Of a DNA stretch of 38,211 nt, positions 8,383 through 18,296 are shown piece after piece. The notes under the pieces were generated by a model. It made no database searches, was not told where the DNA came from, and was given only the letters and a program-made list of their open reading frames with translations. The stretch is from Candidatus Calescibacteriota bacterium (lineage in GTDB: Bacteria; CAIJMQ01; JAADFP01), in NCBI GenBank assembly GCA_021162785.1, contig JAGGYA010000014.1:1-38211 (forward strand), given 5' to 3'. The position numbers were made by a program, and so were the translations under genes. Each line of letters begins with the position of its first letter. Position 1 is the first letter of the stretch.

Positions 8383-9385
8383 TTTTTACAATCCTCACTA
8401 TTCTTCCCTTAATCTCTATTTTTACTGGGAGGAACTTTTCAATAACCCAGGCATTGGTGAGGAGATGGTCGGTTACTCGACTGACCAAAATTTCTCCTCC
8501 AGTTAGAGCAAGATAGGGAAGGAGCTGGTCTCCTGCATGAGAATCTACAGCACCCGTGAGTTCCTCCAGGAGTTTATCAGCACACTCTTTCCCCACAATT
8601 TCTGCTCTTTTCCCTTTTTCTCCCAGGGAATTTGCCCCAATTAAGGAGTGTTCCGTCACTGCTACTGCACAGATTGCACTACCTGTTGAGGAAGCACTCA
8701 CATATTTTATCATTGACTTTGGCTCAGGCAGTCCCTTTTCTGAAATGAGTTTTTTAAAAGCCTTTGCCTGTCTCTCCGCTACCTTGGCAGTGGAAAGGTC
8801 AAGGGTGGCAATGGATAAACATTTAATTTCTTTTAAGGAGCCTTTTTCTGGAAGAAAAAGGGGTTGGAGGGAAGCTGGTTGGGTTTCTATAAATAGATGG
8901 GCACCACCTTTTGGATAAAATCCTTCCCTCAATACTTTCCCCTGGACAGGGTATCCCATTCTTTCAAGGAAAGGGAAGAGGATTTCCTCATAATAGGGGA
9001 AAGGAGGAGCCCATTTCCCGAAAGTTCCCCCTCCCTTTATCTCTATAGTAAACTTCCCTTTAAGTGCAGGGAGAAGAATTGCTTGAAGAAAAAGGGTTAC
9101 GGACCCTGCAGTAGATATGTGGAATTTATAACTTCCTGGTTTTAATTCTCCTGGATAGAATGTTATCTGGCGGGAACCCAGACTGGCTCCTTCCACTTTT
9201 CCACCACAGATCTCGGCTACTCCTAAGAGTGCGCGTAGATGTTGTTCCTTCAGCCCCGGCTGGGGTCTTTTAGCTCTGATATTGTAGAGTCTAACCGCCA
9301 GACCGGTTAACGCAGAAAGTCCAATAGCAGTCCGTAAAACCTGCCCCCCACCTGATCCATAGCCTGCATCTATTTCTATCATCAA
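8375..9385 (-). CDS. rtcA: RNA 3'-terminal phosphate cyclase
   Basis: IDAGYGSGGGQVLRTAIGLSALTG, RPQPGLKEQHL, FYPKGGAHLFIE, catalytic-His region VTDHLLTNAWVIEKFLP. Confidence 0.92.
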   Translation of the reverse strand: MMIEIDAGYGSGGGQVLRTAIGLSALTGLAVRLYNIRAKRPQPGLKEQHLRALLGVAEICGGKVEGASLGSRQITFYPGELKPGSYKFHISTAGSVTLFLQAILLPALKGKFTIEIKGGGTFGKWAPPFPYYEEILFPFLERMGYPVQGKVLREGFYPKGGAHLFIETQPASLQPLFLPEKGSLKEIKCLSIATLDLSTAKVAERQAKAFKKLISEKGLPEPKSMIKYVSASSTGSAICAVAVTEHSLIGANSLGEKGKRAEIVGKECADKLLEELTGAVDSHAGDQLLPYLALTGGEILVSRVTDHLLTNAWVIEKFLPVKIEIKGRIVRIVKNA

Positions 9386-9399
9386 GAGGGAGAAGAAGA

Positions 9400-10488
9400 T
9401 TAAAATTCACCGAGTATCTGTCTTTCCTCATCCAGGACAATTCCCTTCATTGCCATTTCCAGCATTTCAGGTTGAGGAGATTTGGATAAGGCTTCTTCAA
9501 GAGTGATATGGCCGTCTTTTACCAGCTGGATTAAAGATTGGTTAAAGGTTTGCATACCCTCCTCTTTACCAGCCTGAATTGCTGCCGGGATTCTTTCAAT
9601 TTTATTTTCTCTTATTAATCGTGCAATGGTGAGATTCAGGATCATTACCTCCACCGCTGGAATAAGTCCACCATCTTTCCTACGGCAGAGTCTTTGCACT
9701 ATTGTAGCTTTGAGATTAAGGGATAACTGGCTCCTTATTTGATAATGCTCAGCGGGTGGGAAGAAATCCAAGATACGGTTAATAACCTGTGCAGAATCAA
9801 CTGCGTGCAGGGAAGAGAGAACAAGGTGTCCAGTTTCAGCAGCATTAATGGCGATACGGAAACTCTCTTCGTCTCGAAGTTCTCCTATCATTATGACATC
9901 GGGATCTTGTCTCACCACCTGTCTTAAGGCAGTATAGAAAGATTCCGTGTCCATGCCTACTTCTCTTTGGCTTATTATGGACTTTTTATCCTGAAAGAGG
10001 AATTCAATAGGATCTTCAATGGTAATGATATGGCATTTACGGTTTTGGTTAATAAATTCCACCATGGCTGCCAGAGTAGTGGATTTGCCGGCACTCGCTG
10101 CACCACATACAAGGACTAACCCGCGAGGTAGCAAGGAAAGCTTCTCTAAAATAGGAGGTAAATTTAATTCTTTAAAGGAAAGAATTTGGGTTTTAACTCT
10201 CCTTACCGCTATCCCAACCGTGCCCCGTTGCAAATATAGATTTACTCTGAACCTGCCTAAACCAGAGAGGCCATATGAAACATCCAGATCCCCTTTTTCC
10301 TCAAATATCTTTCTTTTCCTTTCATCCAGGATGGATAAAGCCATTTTTTTCACATCTTCAGGAGATAGTTTATCCCCTATTTGTGTAAGCTCTCGATTAA
10401 TTCGGAAGGTAGGAGGACTACCTGCTTTAAGATGGAGATCAGAAGCGTCTTTCTCCACCATAATTTTAAGTAAAGAAGTGAATTCCAT
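9400..10488 (-). CDS. pilT: Type IV pilus retraction ATPase PilT-like
   Basis: KDASDLHLKAGSPPTFRIN, Walker A GAASAGKSTT, IITIEDPIEFLFQDKKSIISQREVGMDT, DPDVIMIGELRDEESFRIAINAAETGHLVLSSLHA. Confidence 0.9.
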   Translation of the reverse strand: MEFTSLLKIMVEKDASDLHLKAGSPPTFRINRELTQIGDKLSPEDVKKMALSILDERKRKIFEEKGDLDVSYGLSGLGRFRVNLYLQRGTVGIAVRRVKTQILSFKELNLPPILEKLSLLPRGLVLVCGAASAGKSTTLAAMVEFINQNRKCHIITIEDPIEFLFQDKKSIISQREVGMDTESFYTALRQVVRQDPDVIMIGELRDEESFRIAINAAETGHLVLSSLHAVDSAQVINRILDFFPPAEHYQIRSQLSLNLKATIVQRLCRRKDGGLIPAVEVMILNLTIARLIRENKIERIPAAIQAGKEEGMQTFNQSLIQLVKDGHITLEEALSKSPQPEMLEMAMKGIVLDEERQILGEF

Positions 10489-10489
10489 T

Positions 10490-11527
10490 TTAAACCTCTA
10501 CACTTAAAGACACGATTTTTCTCAAGAGTTTAATTTCATCAAGACATTTTCCTGCACCCACTGCTACACATTTATCAGGATCTTCAGCTACTCGAGTGGG
10601 GAGACCAGTTTCTTCACTTAGTTTTTTGTCCAACCCCCTTAATTTGGCACCCCCACCCGTTAACACTATCCCTCTATCAACCAGGTCTGCAGAAAGTTCT
10701 GGAGGAGTCTCTTCCAACACTTCTTTAACTGTTCTTACGATTATCTCAACTGGCTCTTGTAAGGCTTCCCTTACTTCTTCACTTGTAATGCGGATATACT
10801 TAGGTAGCCCTGTTACCAAGTCTCTCCCCTTTACTTCCATTTCTTCCTCTTCCCCTTCCAGATAGGCAGAACCCAGTTTAATCTTTACTTCTTCAGCGGT
10901 TCTTTCCCCAATAAGTAAGTTATGGTGGTTTTTGAGATGCCTAATTATGGCCTGATCCATTTCATCCCCTGCCACTTTTATCATTTTGCATTTCACTATT
11001 CCTGCTAAAGAAATTACTGCTACTTCTGTCGTCCCTCCTCCTATGTCCACCACCATATTCCCCCCAGGTTCTTCTACAGGGAGACCTGCACCTATTGCTG
11101 CAGCCATAGGTTCTTCTATAGGATAGATTTCCCTTGCACCCGCTTGAGAAGCAGATTCTTTAAGTGCCCTTTTCTCAGCTTCTGTAATCCCTGATGTTAC
11201 TGCTATTACTACGCGGGGGCGGACAAATTTTTTACGATTGTGGACTTTGGTTATAAAATACCGAAGCATTTCCTCTGTAGCTTCAAAATCAGTTATTACC
11301 CCATCTCGTAGAGGCCGGGTGGCTACAATTGCACCTGGAGTTCTACCAACCATCCTTTTTGCTTCCTCACCCACAGCTAAAATTGTTCGGGAGTATTTAT
11401 GCATAGCTACCACAGAGGGCTCCATTAAAATTACCCCTTTCCCCTTTACATACACCAGGGTGGTGGCTGTTCCTAAGTCAATTGCTATATCATTGGAAAA
11501 AGCTCCGAAAAGGGAATCAAAAAACAT
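10490..11527 (-). CDS. mreB: Rod shape-determining protein MreB/Mbl
   Basis: [62 protein letters not shown] at 11527-11525 has strong upstream SD (AAGGAGGGGG), preferred over the track's 11545 start. Confidence 0.95.
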   Translation of the reverse strand: MFFDSLFGAFSNDIAIDLGTATTLVYVKGKGVILMEPSVVAMHKYSRTILAVGEEAKRMVGRTPGAIVATRPLRDGVITDFEATEEMLRYFITKVHNRKKFVRPRVVIAVTSGITEAEKRALKESASQAGAREIYPIEEPMAAAIGAGLPVEEPGGNMVVDIGGGTTEVAVISLAGIVKCKMIKVAGDEMDQAIIRHLKNHHNLLIGERTAEEVKIKLGSAYLEGEEEEMEVKGRDLVTGLPKYIRITSEEVREALQEPVEIIVRTVKEVLEETPPELSADLVDRGIVLTGGGAKLRGLDKKLSEETGLPTRVAEDPDKCVAVGAGKCLDEIKLLRKIVSLSVEV

Positions 11528-12377
11528 AACCCCCTCCTTCCTCACGGGCCATTAATTCCAGTCTTCTTATCCTCTCCTCTATGGGAGGATGGGTTGAGAA
11601 GAGGTTAGCTATCCAGTCCTCAGAAGAGAATGGGTGGACGATGAAAAGAGGTGCTGTGGAGGGATTACTCTCCAGAGGGATCCTCTGAGTATAAGAGGTA
11701 AGTTTCCTTAAGGCATTTGCTAAATAAAGAGGGTTACCACAGGCTCTTGCTCCTCCTTCATCAGCAAGATACTCTCGAGTTCTGGAAATGCTCATCTGAA
11801 CAATTAAAGCTGCTATTGGGGCTAATATGGAAACCACAAGAAGGAAAAATGGAGATACTCCCCGTTCATCATCGTCTCCGAAGATGGCTCTCCATCTTAA
11901 CCAGTAAGCCAGCATACTTATGGCACCTGCTACTGAGACAGCCACTGTTTGTATTAAAGTATCCCGGTGTTTTATGTGGGATAATTCATGGCCAATAACT
12001 CCTTTTATTTCTTCTGGACTGAGTAATCTCAAGAGACCTTGAGTCACTGCTACTGCTGCACAGGAAGGGCTTCTTCCCGTAGCGAAAGCATTGGGAGAAG
12101 GATGAGGGATAAGATACACACGCGGTTTCGGAATCCCTATTCTCTGTGCAAGGTCCTCCACTATATTATGAAGCCAGGGTAACTCTTCAGGAGGGATCTC
12201 TTCCGCCCTGTACATATTTAAAACAATACGATCAGAGAAGAAGTAAAAGACGGAGTTCATACACAGAGTAAAAATGAAAGCTATCAATGCACCATTCCTT
12301 CCACCAAAGAATCCTCCTATCCAGATGAGTAAAAGAGTTAATATTGCTAAGAGAAAAAAGGTCTTCAAGTGATTCAT
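11517..12377 (-). CDS. htpX: M48 family zinc metalloprotease HtpX
   Basis: Zn motif [35 protein letters not shown]. Start M21 of the track ORF (12377-12375), just downstream of a TTGCAC-N17-TATAAT promoter. Confidence 0.93.
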   Translation of the reverse strand: MNHLKTFFLLAILTLLLIWIGGFFGGRNGALIAFIFTLCMNSVFYFFSDRIVLNMYRAEEIPPEELPWLHNIVEDLAQRIGIPKPRVYLIPHPSPNAFATGRSPSCAAVAVTQGLLRLLSPEEIKGVIGHELSHIKHRDTLIQTVAVSVAGAISMLAYWLRWRAIFGDDDERGVSPFFLLVVSILAPIAALIVQMSISRTREYLADEGGARACGNPLYLANALRKLTSYTQRIPLESNPSTAPLFIVHPFSSEDWIANLFSTHPPIEERIRRLELMAREEGGGYVF

Positions 12378-12386
12378 ACTTTCTGG

Positions 12387-12415
12387 ATTATACCTGAACT
12401 GACGGTTTAGTGCAA
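12387..12415 (-). promoter_or_regulatory. sigma70-type promoter for htpX
   Basis: Minus strand TTGCAC (12415-12410), 17-nt spacer, TATAAT (12392-12387), then 9 nt and ATG at 12377. Confidence 0.6.
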
Positions 12416-12457
12416 AGTATTGCCAATTTTCTTCCAAAAATGATAGGATTATGGAGA

Positions 12458-13564
12458 ATGATCTTAGTAACGGGAGGAGCTGGTTTTATTGGTTCACACT
12501 TAGTAGATCTCTTGATAAAAGAAGGGTTCAAAGTAAGGGTGGTGGATAATTTCCATCCTCAGGTTCATCCAGAGAAACCTTCTTACCTCAATCCTGAAGC
12601 TGAATATGTGGAAGGAGATGTGAGAGATAGAAGACTTATGGAAAGTATTCTGGAAGGAGTGGAAGGTATATTTCATTTTGCTTCCAGGGTGGGAGTGGGA
12701 CAGTCCATGTATGAAATAGAAGACTATGTGGATGCAAACTTGAGGGGGACAGGAGTTCTCTTAGACCTTTTAGCAAATACACCTCATAAAGTTAGAAAAC
12801 TGATAGTTGCCTCTTCTATGAGTATTTATGGAGAGGGAGCATACAGATGTAAAAATTGCGGAGTGGTTTATCCTGAAAGGAGAAATGAGGAGGATCTGGA
12901 AAAGGGTGTATGGGAGGTAAAATGTCCAAATTGTGGCGAATTCTTAACACCTATCCCTACTCCGGAAGATAAACCCCTTTATTCTTCTTCCATATATGCT
13001 CAGACAAAGAAATATCAGGAAGAGATGTGTCTTTTAATTGGGAAAACTTATGGGATACCTGTGGTATCTTTAAGATTCTTCAATGTATTTGGTTCCCGTC
13101 AGTCACTTTCCAACCCCTACACGGGAGTGGTGGCTATTTTCCTTTCCCGAATACTTTCCGGTAATCCTCCAGTGATTTTTGAAGATGGTAATCAAACCCG
13201 TGACTTTATCCATGTTAAAGATGTGGTTTATGGGTGTTATCTTGCCCTGATGAAGGAAGAAGCAAACTATGAAATCATTAACTTGGGAAGAGGAGAGGGA
13301 GTGAAAATAAAGGATATTTCTTCTATCCTTCAAACATTACTGAAGAGGGAAGTGGGAGAGGAGATTACTGGTAGATACAGGAAGGGGGATGTGAGACATT
13401 GTTTTGCGGATATTACCAAGTTAAAAGAAAAACTCGGATTTACCCCTAAGATAACCTTAGAAGAAGGTATGGAAGAACTTCTTCCTTGGATGGAAAAGGA
13501 AAAGGTAAGAGATTATTTTGCCCGTGTCCTCAAGGAGATGGAGGAAAGGGGGTTAGTAAAGTGA
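12458..13564 (+). CDS. Extended SDR NDP-sugar epimerase, dTDP-L-rhamnose 4-epimerase-like, with Cys-rich (zinc-ribbon-like) insertion
   Basis: MILVTGGAGFIGSHLVDLL; MSIYGEGAYRCKNCGVVY...VKCPNCGEFLTPIPTPEDKPLYSSSIYAQTKKYQEE. Start moved to 12458 from the track's 12410 because the domain begins there. Confidence 0.85.
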   Translation: MILVTGGAGFIGSHLVDLLIKEGFKVRVVDNFHPQVHPEKPSYLNPEAEYVEGDVRDRRLMESILEGVEGIFHFASRVGVGQSMYEIEDYVDANLRGTGVLLDLLANTPHKVRKLIVASSMSIYGEGAYRCKNCGVVYPERRNEEDLEKGVWEVKCPNCGEFLTPIPTPEDKPLYSSSIYAQTKKYQEEMCLLIGKTYGIPVVSLRFFNVFGSRQSLSNPYTGVVAIFLSRILSGNPPVIFEDGNQTRDFIHVKDVVYGCYLALMKEEANYEIINLGRGEGVKIKDISSILQTLLKREVGEEITGRYRKGDVRHCFADITKLKEKLGFTPKITLEEGMEELLPWMEKEKVRDYFARVLKEMEERGLVK

Positions 13565-14595
13565 AAGCAATAATATTTGGAGGAGCTGGATTTATAGGAG
13601 TGAATTTTGCGAAAAGAATTTTAGAAGAGGGTGGAGAAGTAATTGTAGCCGATGACCTCTCCCGAGTAGGGAGTAGAATGAATCTTAAGTGGCTGAGGGA
13701 TAAAGGAAATGTTAGATTTATTCAGGTGGATATTCGACATGCTTCCCAAGTAAAGGAGATCATCCATGTACACCGGGATGCAGATGCAGTATTTCATTTC
13801 GCTGCCCAGGTGGCAGTAACCTTATCCATCCAGAATCCAAGAAAAGATTTTGAAGTGAATGCCTTGGGTACACTCAATATTCTGGAAGCCATAAGGGAAG
13901 AGAAGATAAACCCAGCACTCATTTATTCCTCCACCAATAAAGTGTATGGGGGTATGGAAAAATTGAAAGTGGTAGAGGAAGAAAAAAGATATGTTCTTCC
14001 GGATTATCCTCAAGGCATCAGCGAAGATTTCCCCTTGGATTTTCATTCACCCTATGGTTGCTCAAAAGGGTGTGCTGACCAGTATGTAAGAGATTATGCC
14101 CGGATTTATGGTTTGAATACAGTGGTTTTACGGCAGTCATGTATATATGGCCCTCGACAGTTTGGGATAGAGGATCAGGGCTGGGTTGCCCATTTCCTCA
14201 TATGTGGTCTTATGAAAAAACCCATAACCATATATGGGACAGGTAAACAGGTAAGGGACCTCCTTTACATTGATGACTTGATAGACTTAGGGTTGAAGTG
14301 CGTTGAAAACATTGAAAAAGTAAAAGGGGAGATCTTCAATGTGGGTGGAGGGGAGGAAAATACCCTTTCCCTTCTTGAATTGCTGGATATAATGGAAGAG
14401 AAAGGGATAAAGCCGGAAGTGAAGTTTTCCCAAGCCCGTCCCGGGGATCAGAAAGTTTTCATTGCAGATATTGGAAAAGCCAAAAAACTCTTGGACTGGA
14501 AACCAAAGATTAGTGTAAGGGTGGGAGTGGAGAAGTTGCTCGAGTGGCTACGGGATAATCTTGCTGAAATAGAGTTCACATTCTCTGAAAAATAG
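13561..14595 (+). CDS. Extended SDR, CDP-paratose/tyvelose 2-epimerase-like
   Basis: GTG start 13561 overlapping the upstream TGA, preceded by GGAGGAAAGGGGG; VKAIIFGGAGFIGVNFAKRIL; YGCSKGCADQYVRDYARIYGLNTVVLRQSCIYGPRQFGIEDQGWVAHFLI typical of this group. Confidence 0.82.
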   Translation: MKAIIFGGAGFIGVNFAKRILEEGGEVIVADDLSRVGSRMNLKWLRDKGNVRFIQVDIRHASQVKEIIHVHRDADAVFHFAAQVAVTLSIQNPRKDFEVNALGTLNILEAIREEKINPALIYSSTNKVYGGMEKLKVVEEEKRYVLPDYPQGISEDFPLDFHSPYGCSKGCADQYVRDYARIYGLNTVVLRQSCIYGPRQFGIEDQGWVAHFLICGLMKKPITIYGTGKQVRDLLYIDDLIDLGLKCVENIEKVKGEIFNVGGGEENTLSLLELLDIMEEKGIKPEVKFSQARPGDQKVFIADIGKAKKLLDWKPKISVRVGVEKLLEWLRDNLAEIEFTFSEK

Positions 14596-14624
14596 AAAAA
14601 AACGCAAAGATTGACTTGGATGAG

Positions 14625-15761
14625 TTATCTACTGTTTAGTACTAAATTATAAACTTCCATTAGTTTCTTCACTACTGTCTCGGGATGATACAACTTTTTT
14701 GCTTTCTCTCTCCCTTTACTTCCCATTTCTTTTCTTAAAGTATCGTTTTTCAATAAAATAAGAATTTTCTCGGCCAGTTCCTTCCAATCCCCTGGGGTAA
14801 TCAAAAATCCTGTTTTTCCATCCTCCACCATTTCTGGGATACCACCTACCCGGGTGGCAATAACCGGTTTGCCTGCTGCCATTGCTTCGGCAATGCTTAA
14901 GGGTGAAGTTTCCTGGCGAGAAGGCAAGACTAATAGGGAACAACGGGATATCTCTTCTCTCACCTGAGTATTATTGAGAACGCCTTTGATTTCCACAAAT
15001 GGTGAGAGATCATTTGCTTTAATGAATTTATTCATTTTAGAGAAGTAAGAAGGATTTTCAACTCTACCTATAATATGCAGTTTAACCTTGGGATGCTTGG
15101 ATACCACTGAAGGCAGTGATTTGACAAGCATTAAGGGGTCCTTCCGGTAGGAAATACTCCCAATATAGAGGATCAAAGGTCTCTCTTCCTTGTCCTGTAA
15201 GGAGAAAAATTCTGGGGAAACCAGATTCGGGATCCGGAAAAATCGCGTATTTTTAAGATAACTGTATTCTTTCTCCACATATTCACAGATGGAAATTACA
15301 TATCTGCACTTCCTCAATGAAGCTTTCTCAAGGAAAGGATAAAGAAATCTATGGGGAAGTCTTCTCCCATACCAATAGTATTTTTCTTTATGGGTCACAC
15401 CGTGAATAGTGTGAACCCAAGGGAAAGAAAGGAAGGAGGGGGGTAAGGAGTACTTGGGGTCACCATGAGAATGGATTAAGTCCGGCGAGAGACTTTTAAT
15501 AGAAGACATAAGCTTTTCAGTCCCCCTGAGTAAATTGGTAATAATTCTTGGTTTGGGGAAGGATAGGTAATGCAAGTAGATATTTTCTCCCCTTTTCACG
15601 ATTTCATCTTTCTCCACCCACTTCCTCATGGTGATTAAATGGATTTCCATATCCGGATACTTGGATAATTCCTTAATGAGAGTATGAGCGATTTTTTCTG
15701 GGCCAATAGTAAAATTGAAATTTTTAATGGGAGGGTATTCGGAGAGCAGTAGTAACTTCAC
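14625..15761 (-). CDS. Glycosyltransferase family 4 (GT-B fold)
   Basis: ILYIGSISYRKDPLMLVKSLP, VLPSRQETSPLSIAEAMAAGKPVIATRVGGIPEMVEDGKTGFLI. GTG at 15761 (VKLLLLSEYPP) is the likely start; the track uses TTG at 15785. Confidence 0.9.
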   Translation of the reverse strand: MKLLLLSEYPPIKNFNFTIGPEKIAHTLIKELSKYPDMEIHLITMRKWVEKDEIVKRGENIYLHYLSFPKPRIITNLLRGTEKLMSSIKSLSPDLIHSHGDPKYSLPPSFLSFPWVHTIHGVTHKEKYYWYGRRLPHRFLYPFLEKASLRKCRYVISICEYVEKEYSYLKNTRFFRIPNLVSPEFFSLQDKEERPLILYIGSISYRKDPLMLVKSLPSVVSKHPKVKLHIIGRVENPSYFSKMNKFIKANDLSPFVEIKGVLNNTQVREEISRCSLLVLPSRQETSPLSIAEAMAAGKPVIATRVGGIPEMVEDGKTGFLITPGDWKELAEKILILLKNDTLRKEMGSKGREKAKKLYHPETVVKKLMEVYNLVLNSR

Positions 15762-15806
15762 ATTATTTGTTTCTAATTCTACCAATGAATACTTGATCTT
15801 TCAAAT

Positions 15807-16310
15807 TCAATCGAGGGTTTCTACCTTTACTTCATATTTTTCCACATTTCCAAGGGAATTCTGGAGTATGAAAGAAGCCTTACCCCGGTTTTTTGCACAT
15901 GGATAAGTGTAAATTTCTGCTTTCTCTGCTCGGGGACCCAGCGCTAAATTAAAAGCAAATTTGTTGTAACAAAGAAAAGGAAGAAGGCAGAGGTTCTAAA
16001 GCATAAACTAACCCTTTTTCTCCCACGAATTTGGATGCACATAGGGAAAGAAAACCAGTGCAGCTCCCTACATCTATGAATACATCTCCTTCTTTAAGAC
16101 AATTTTTCATTACATAAACAGTCCCAAATTCATAAATTCCATTGTAGCTTTGTCTAAATGAGGTTGTAGAATCATCCAGAAACTTAGGGAGGTAGGAACC
16201 ACCACATCTTGAGAGGGAGGAGGGGCTATAATTTTCCCTATTAAGCGTCGAAGGCGGCCACAACCCCTAAAAGGCAAATGAAGCAATAACCAATTCAATT
16301 TTCTAACCAA
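15807..16310 (-). pseudogene. FkbM-family SAM-dependent methyltransferase pseudogene (split over three frames)
   Basis: Frame A (ORF 16110-16310) VRKLNWLLLHLPFRGCGRLRRLIGKIIAPPPSQDVVVPTSLSFWMILQPHLDK; frame B (ORF 15949-16263) YNGIYEFGTVYVMKNCLKEGDVFIDVGSCTGFLSLCASKFVGEKGLVYALEPLPSSFSLLQQ; frame C (manual, stop TGA 15809-15807) NKFAFNLALGPRAEKAEIYTYPCAKNRGKASFILQNSLGNVEKYEVKVETLD*. Confidence 0.75.
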
Positions 16311-16415
16311 TCTTAAGTTTTGAGGGATTCCCTTCTCAGCAGGTGAAGTCTTTAAGAAGGTAACCTCCGTCCCCTACAGAACTCTTAATTAAAAGGTAAA
16401 GCAGTGATAAACATG

Positions 16416-17393
16416 TTACTTTTCTCTTTTTCTTTGTTGGAGATACCATTCTATTGTTTTTCTGAGCCCAACTTCTAAAGGTGTGGCAGCCTTCCATCCG
16501 AAAAGCTTGAGGGCTTTAGAGGAATCAAGGCATCTGCGTGGTTGACCATCAGGCTTAGAAGTGTCCCATATTATTTCACCTTTATATCTCACCATTTCTT
16601 TGATCATTTGTGCTAAATCCTTAATGGAAATTTCTCCCATACCTCCCATATTTACTGGATCTGCTCCGTCATATTTATGTGTAGCAATTAAAATCCCTTC
16701 CGCCGCATCTTCCACATATAAAAATTCACGAGTAGCTTTTCCCGTACCCCATAGGACTACCGGATGAGGATTCCCCTTCTCCATTGCTTCTTTAGCTTCT
16801 ATAAATTTCCTGATTAAAGCAGGGATTACATGAGAAGTTTCTAAGTCAAAATTATCCCGAGGTCCATAAAGATTTGTTAGGATGAGATAGATGCCTTTAA
16901 AACCATATTCTTTTCTGTAAGCCTGAAGCTGGACTAAAAGCATTTTTTTAGCCAGACCATAGGGAGCGTTTGTTTCTTCTGGATACCCGTTCCAAAGATC
17001 TTCTTCTCGGAAAGGGATAGGTGTATACTTAGGATAAGAACAAACAGTGCCGATGCAAACAAATTTTTCCACGCCAAATCTTCGAGCAAACTCAATGACC
17101 TGAATGCCCATGATGGCATTGTCATAGAAGAATTTTCCTGGGAATTTCTGGTTCGCACCTATTCCTCCCACTACAGAAGCTAAATGGATAACAATTTCTG
17201 GCGAGAAATCTTCATACATCCTTTTCACAGCAGATTGCTCCCGCAAGTCGTAATCTTTGCTTCTGGGCACAAAAATTTCTTTACATCCAATTGTTTTTAA
17301 AATATCCACTATATGAGAGCCTAAAAATCCGGCACCCCCCGTGATCAAAACCCTCTTTCTTTTCCAGAAATCTATTGTATCTTTTGGTAGCAT
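16416..17393 (-). CDS. GDP-L-fucose synthase-like NAD-dependent epimerase/dehydratase
   Basis: RVLITGGAGFLGSHIVDIL; HLASVVGGIGANQKFPGKFFYDNAIMGIQVIEFARRFGVEKFVCIGTVCSYPKYTPIPFREEDLWNGYPEETNAPYGLAKKMLL. Confidence 0.88.
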   Translation of the reverse strand: MLPKDTIDFWKRKRVLITGGAGFLGSHIVDILKTIGCKEIFVPRSKDYDLREQSAVKRMYEDFSPEIVIHLASVVGGIGANQKFPGKFFYDNAIMGIQVIEFARRFGVEKFVCIGTVCSYPKYTPIPFREEDLWNGYPEETNAPYGLAKKMLLVQLQAYRKEYGFKGIYLILTNLYGPRDNFDLETSHVIPALIRKFIEAKEAMEKGNPHPVVLWGTGKATREFLYVEDAAEGILIATHKYDGADPVNMGGMGEISIKDLAQMIKEMVRYKGEIIWDTSKPDGQPRRCLDSSKALKLFGWKAATPLEVGLRKTIEWYLQQRKREK

Positions 17394-17564
17394 TTACACC
17401 ATTATAGCATTAACTGGGATTTCAATAGGGTTTAGTAAATGATGCAAAGAAGATAGAAGAATTTATTAAAATAGCCGGTCTTCCAAACCTGGAAGAATAC
17501 TTCTCTATGGGTTAAAGAAGGGATAAACCTTCCAGAGAGTCCCATCGCCAATATTCTCTGCACT

Positions 17565-18296
17565 TTATGAGCAGTGAGGGGTGGTAACGCTCTCCTGAAC
17601 CCTTACCAATCTTTTTCTTATTCCCCAGAGTAGCCATTTAAGGTAGGGGAGGAAAAGTTTGGAGAAGGAGAATTTGGATTTCCCTTTTTTTCTTCCCCTC
17701 CACTTGGTAGGGATTTCAGTGAATTTGTAACCTTTAAAATAGAGTTTAAGAGATAGTTCTACAGAAATTTCAAAGCCTTTACTTTCAATTTCAAGGTTCT
17801 CTAAAGCCTTTTTCTTGTACATTTTGAAAGCATTGGTGGTATCTTTTGTAGGTATTCCAGTAAGGAAATGATAGATACTGCCTGCCAGTCGGGAAAGAAT
17901 TGCTTTCCACCGCGGTCCCCCTATCCTTCCTCCTCCCGGGATATATCTGGAGCCACAGATAACATCAAAACCTCTTTTCCCCAGTTCATACATTTTAATG
18001 ATGGTTTTTGGATCATCGCATAGATCTGCCATTACCGGGACTACAAATTCACCCTTACTTTCCCGGAAGCCTGTTTTCAGGGCACCTCCCAGACCTTTGT
18101 GGAAGATATTGGAAATAACCCTTACCTCAGGATGGTTTTGGGAAAATTCTTTGACAATTTTTTCGGTTTGATCCGTGGAGTGGTCATTTACCACTATTAT
18201 TTCGTAATCGAGATCTTTTAGATTCTCTGTTAGTTGGGAAAGGGTAGCGGTTATGGTTTCTTCTTCATTTCTTGCTGGAACAATTATGGAGACCAT
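17565..18296 (-). CDS. Glycosyltransferase family 2, polyprenyl-phosphate mannosyltransferase-like
   Basis: VSIIVPARNEEETITATLSQL, IIVVNDHSTDQTEKIV, VPVMADLCDDPKTI, VICGSRYIPGGGRIGGP. Confidence 0.88.
   Translation of the reverse strand: MVSIIVPARNEEETITATLSQLTENLKDLDYEIIVVNDHSTDQTEKIVKEFSQNHPEVRVISNIFHKGLGGALKTGFRESKGEFVVPVMADLCDDPKTIIKMYELGKRGFDVICGSRYIPGGGRIGGPRWKAILSRLAGSIYHFLTGIPTKDTTNAFKMYKKKALENLEIESKGFEISVELSLKLYFKGYKFTEIPTKWRGRKKGKSKFSFSKLFLPYLKWLLWGIRKRLVRVQESVTTPHCS

Noticed and set aside
10019-10507. Plus-strand ORF of 162 aa opposite pilT
   Set aside because: Shadow ORF of a well-supported conserved gene.
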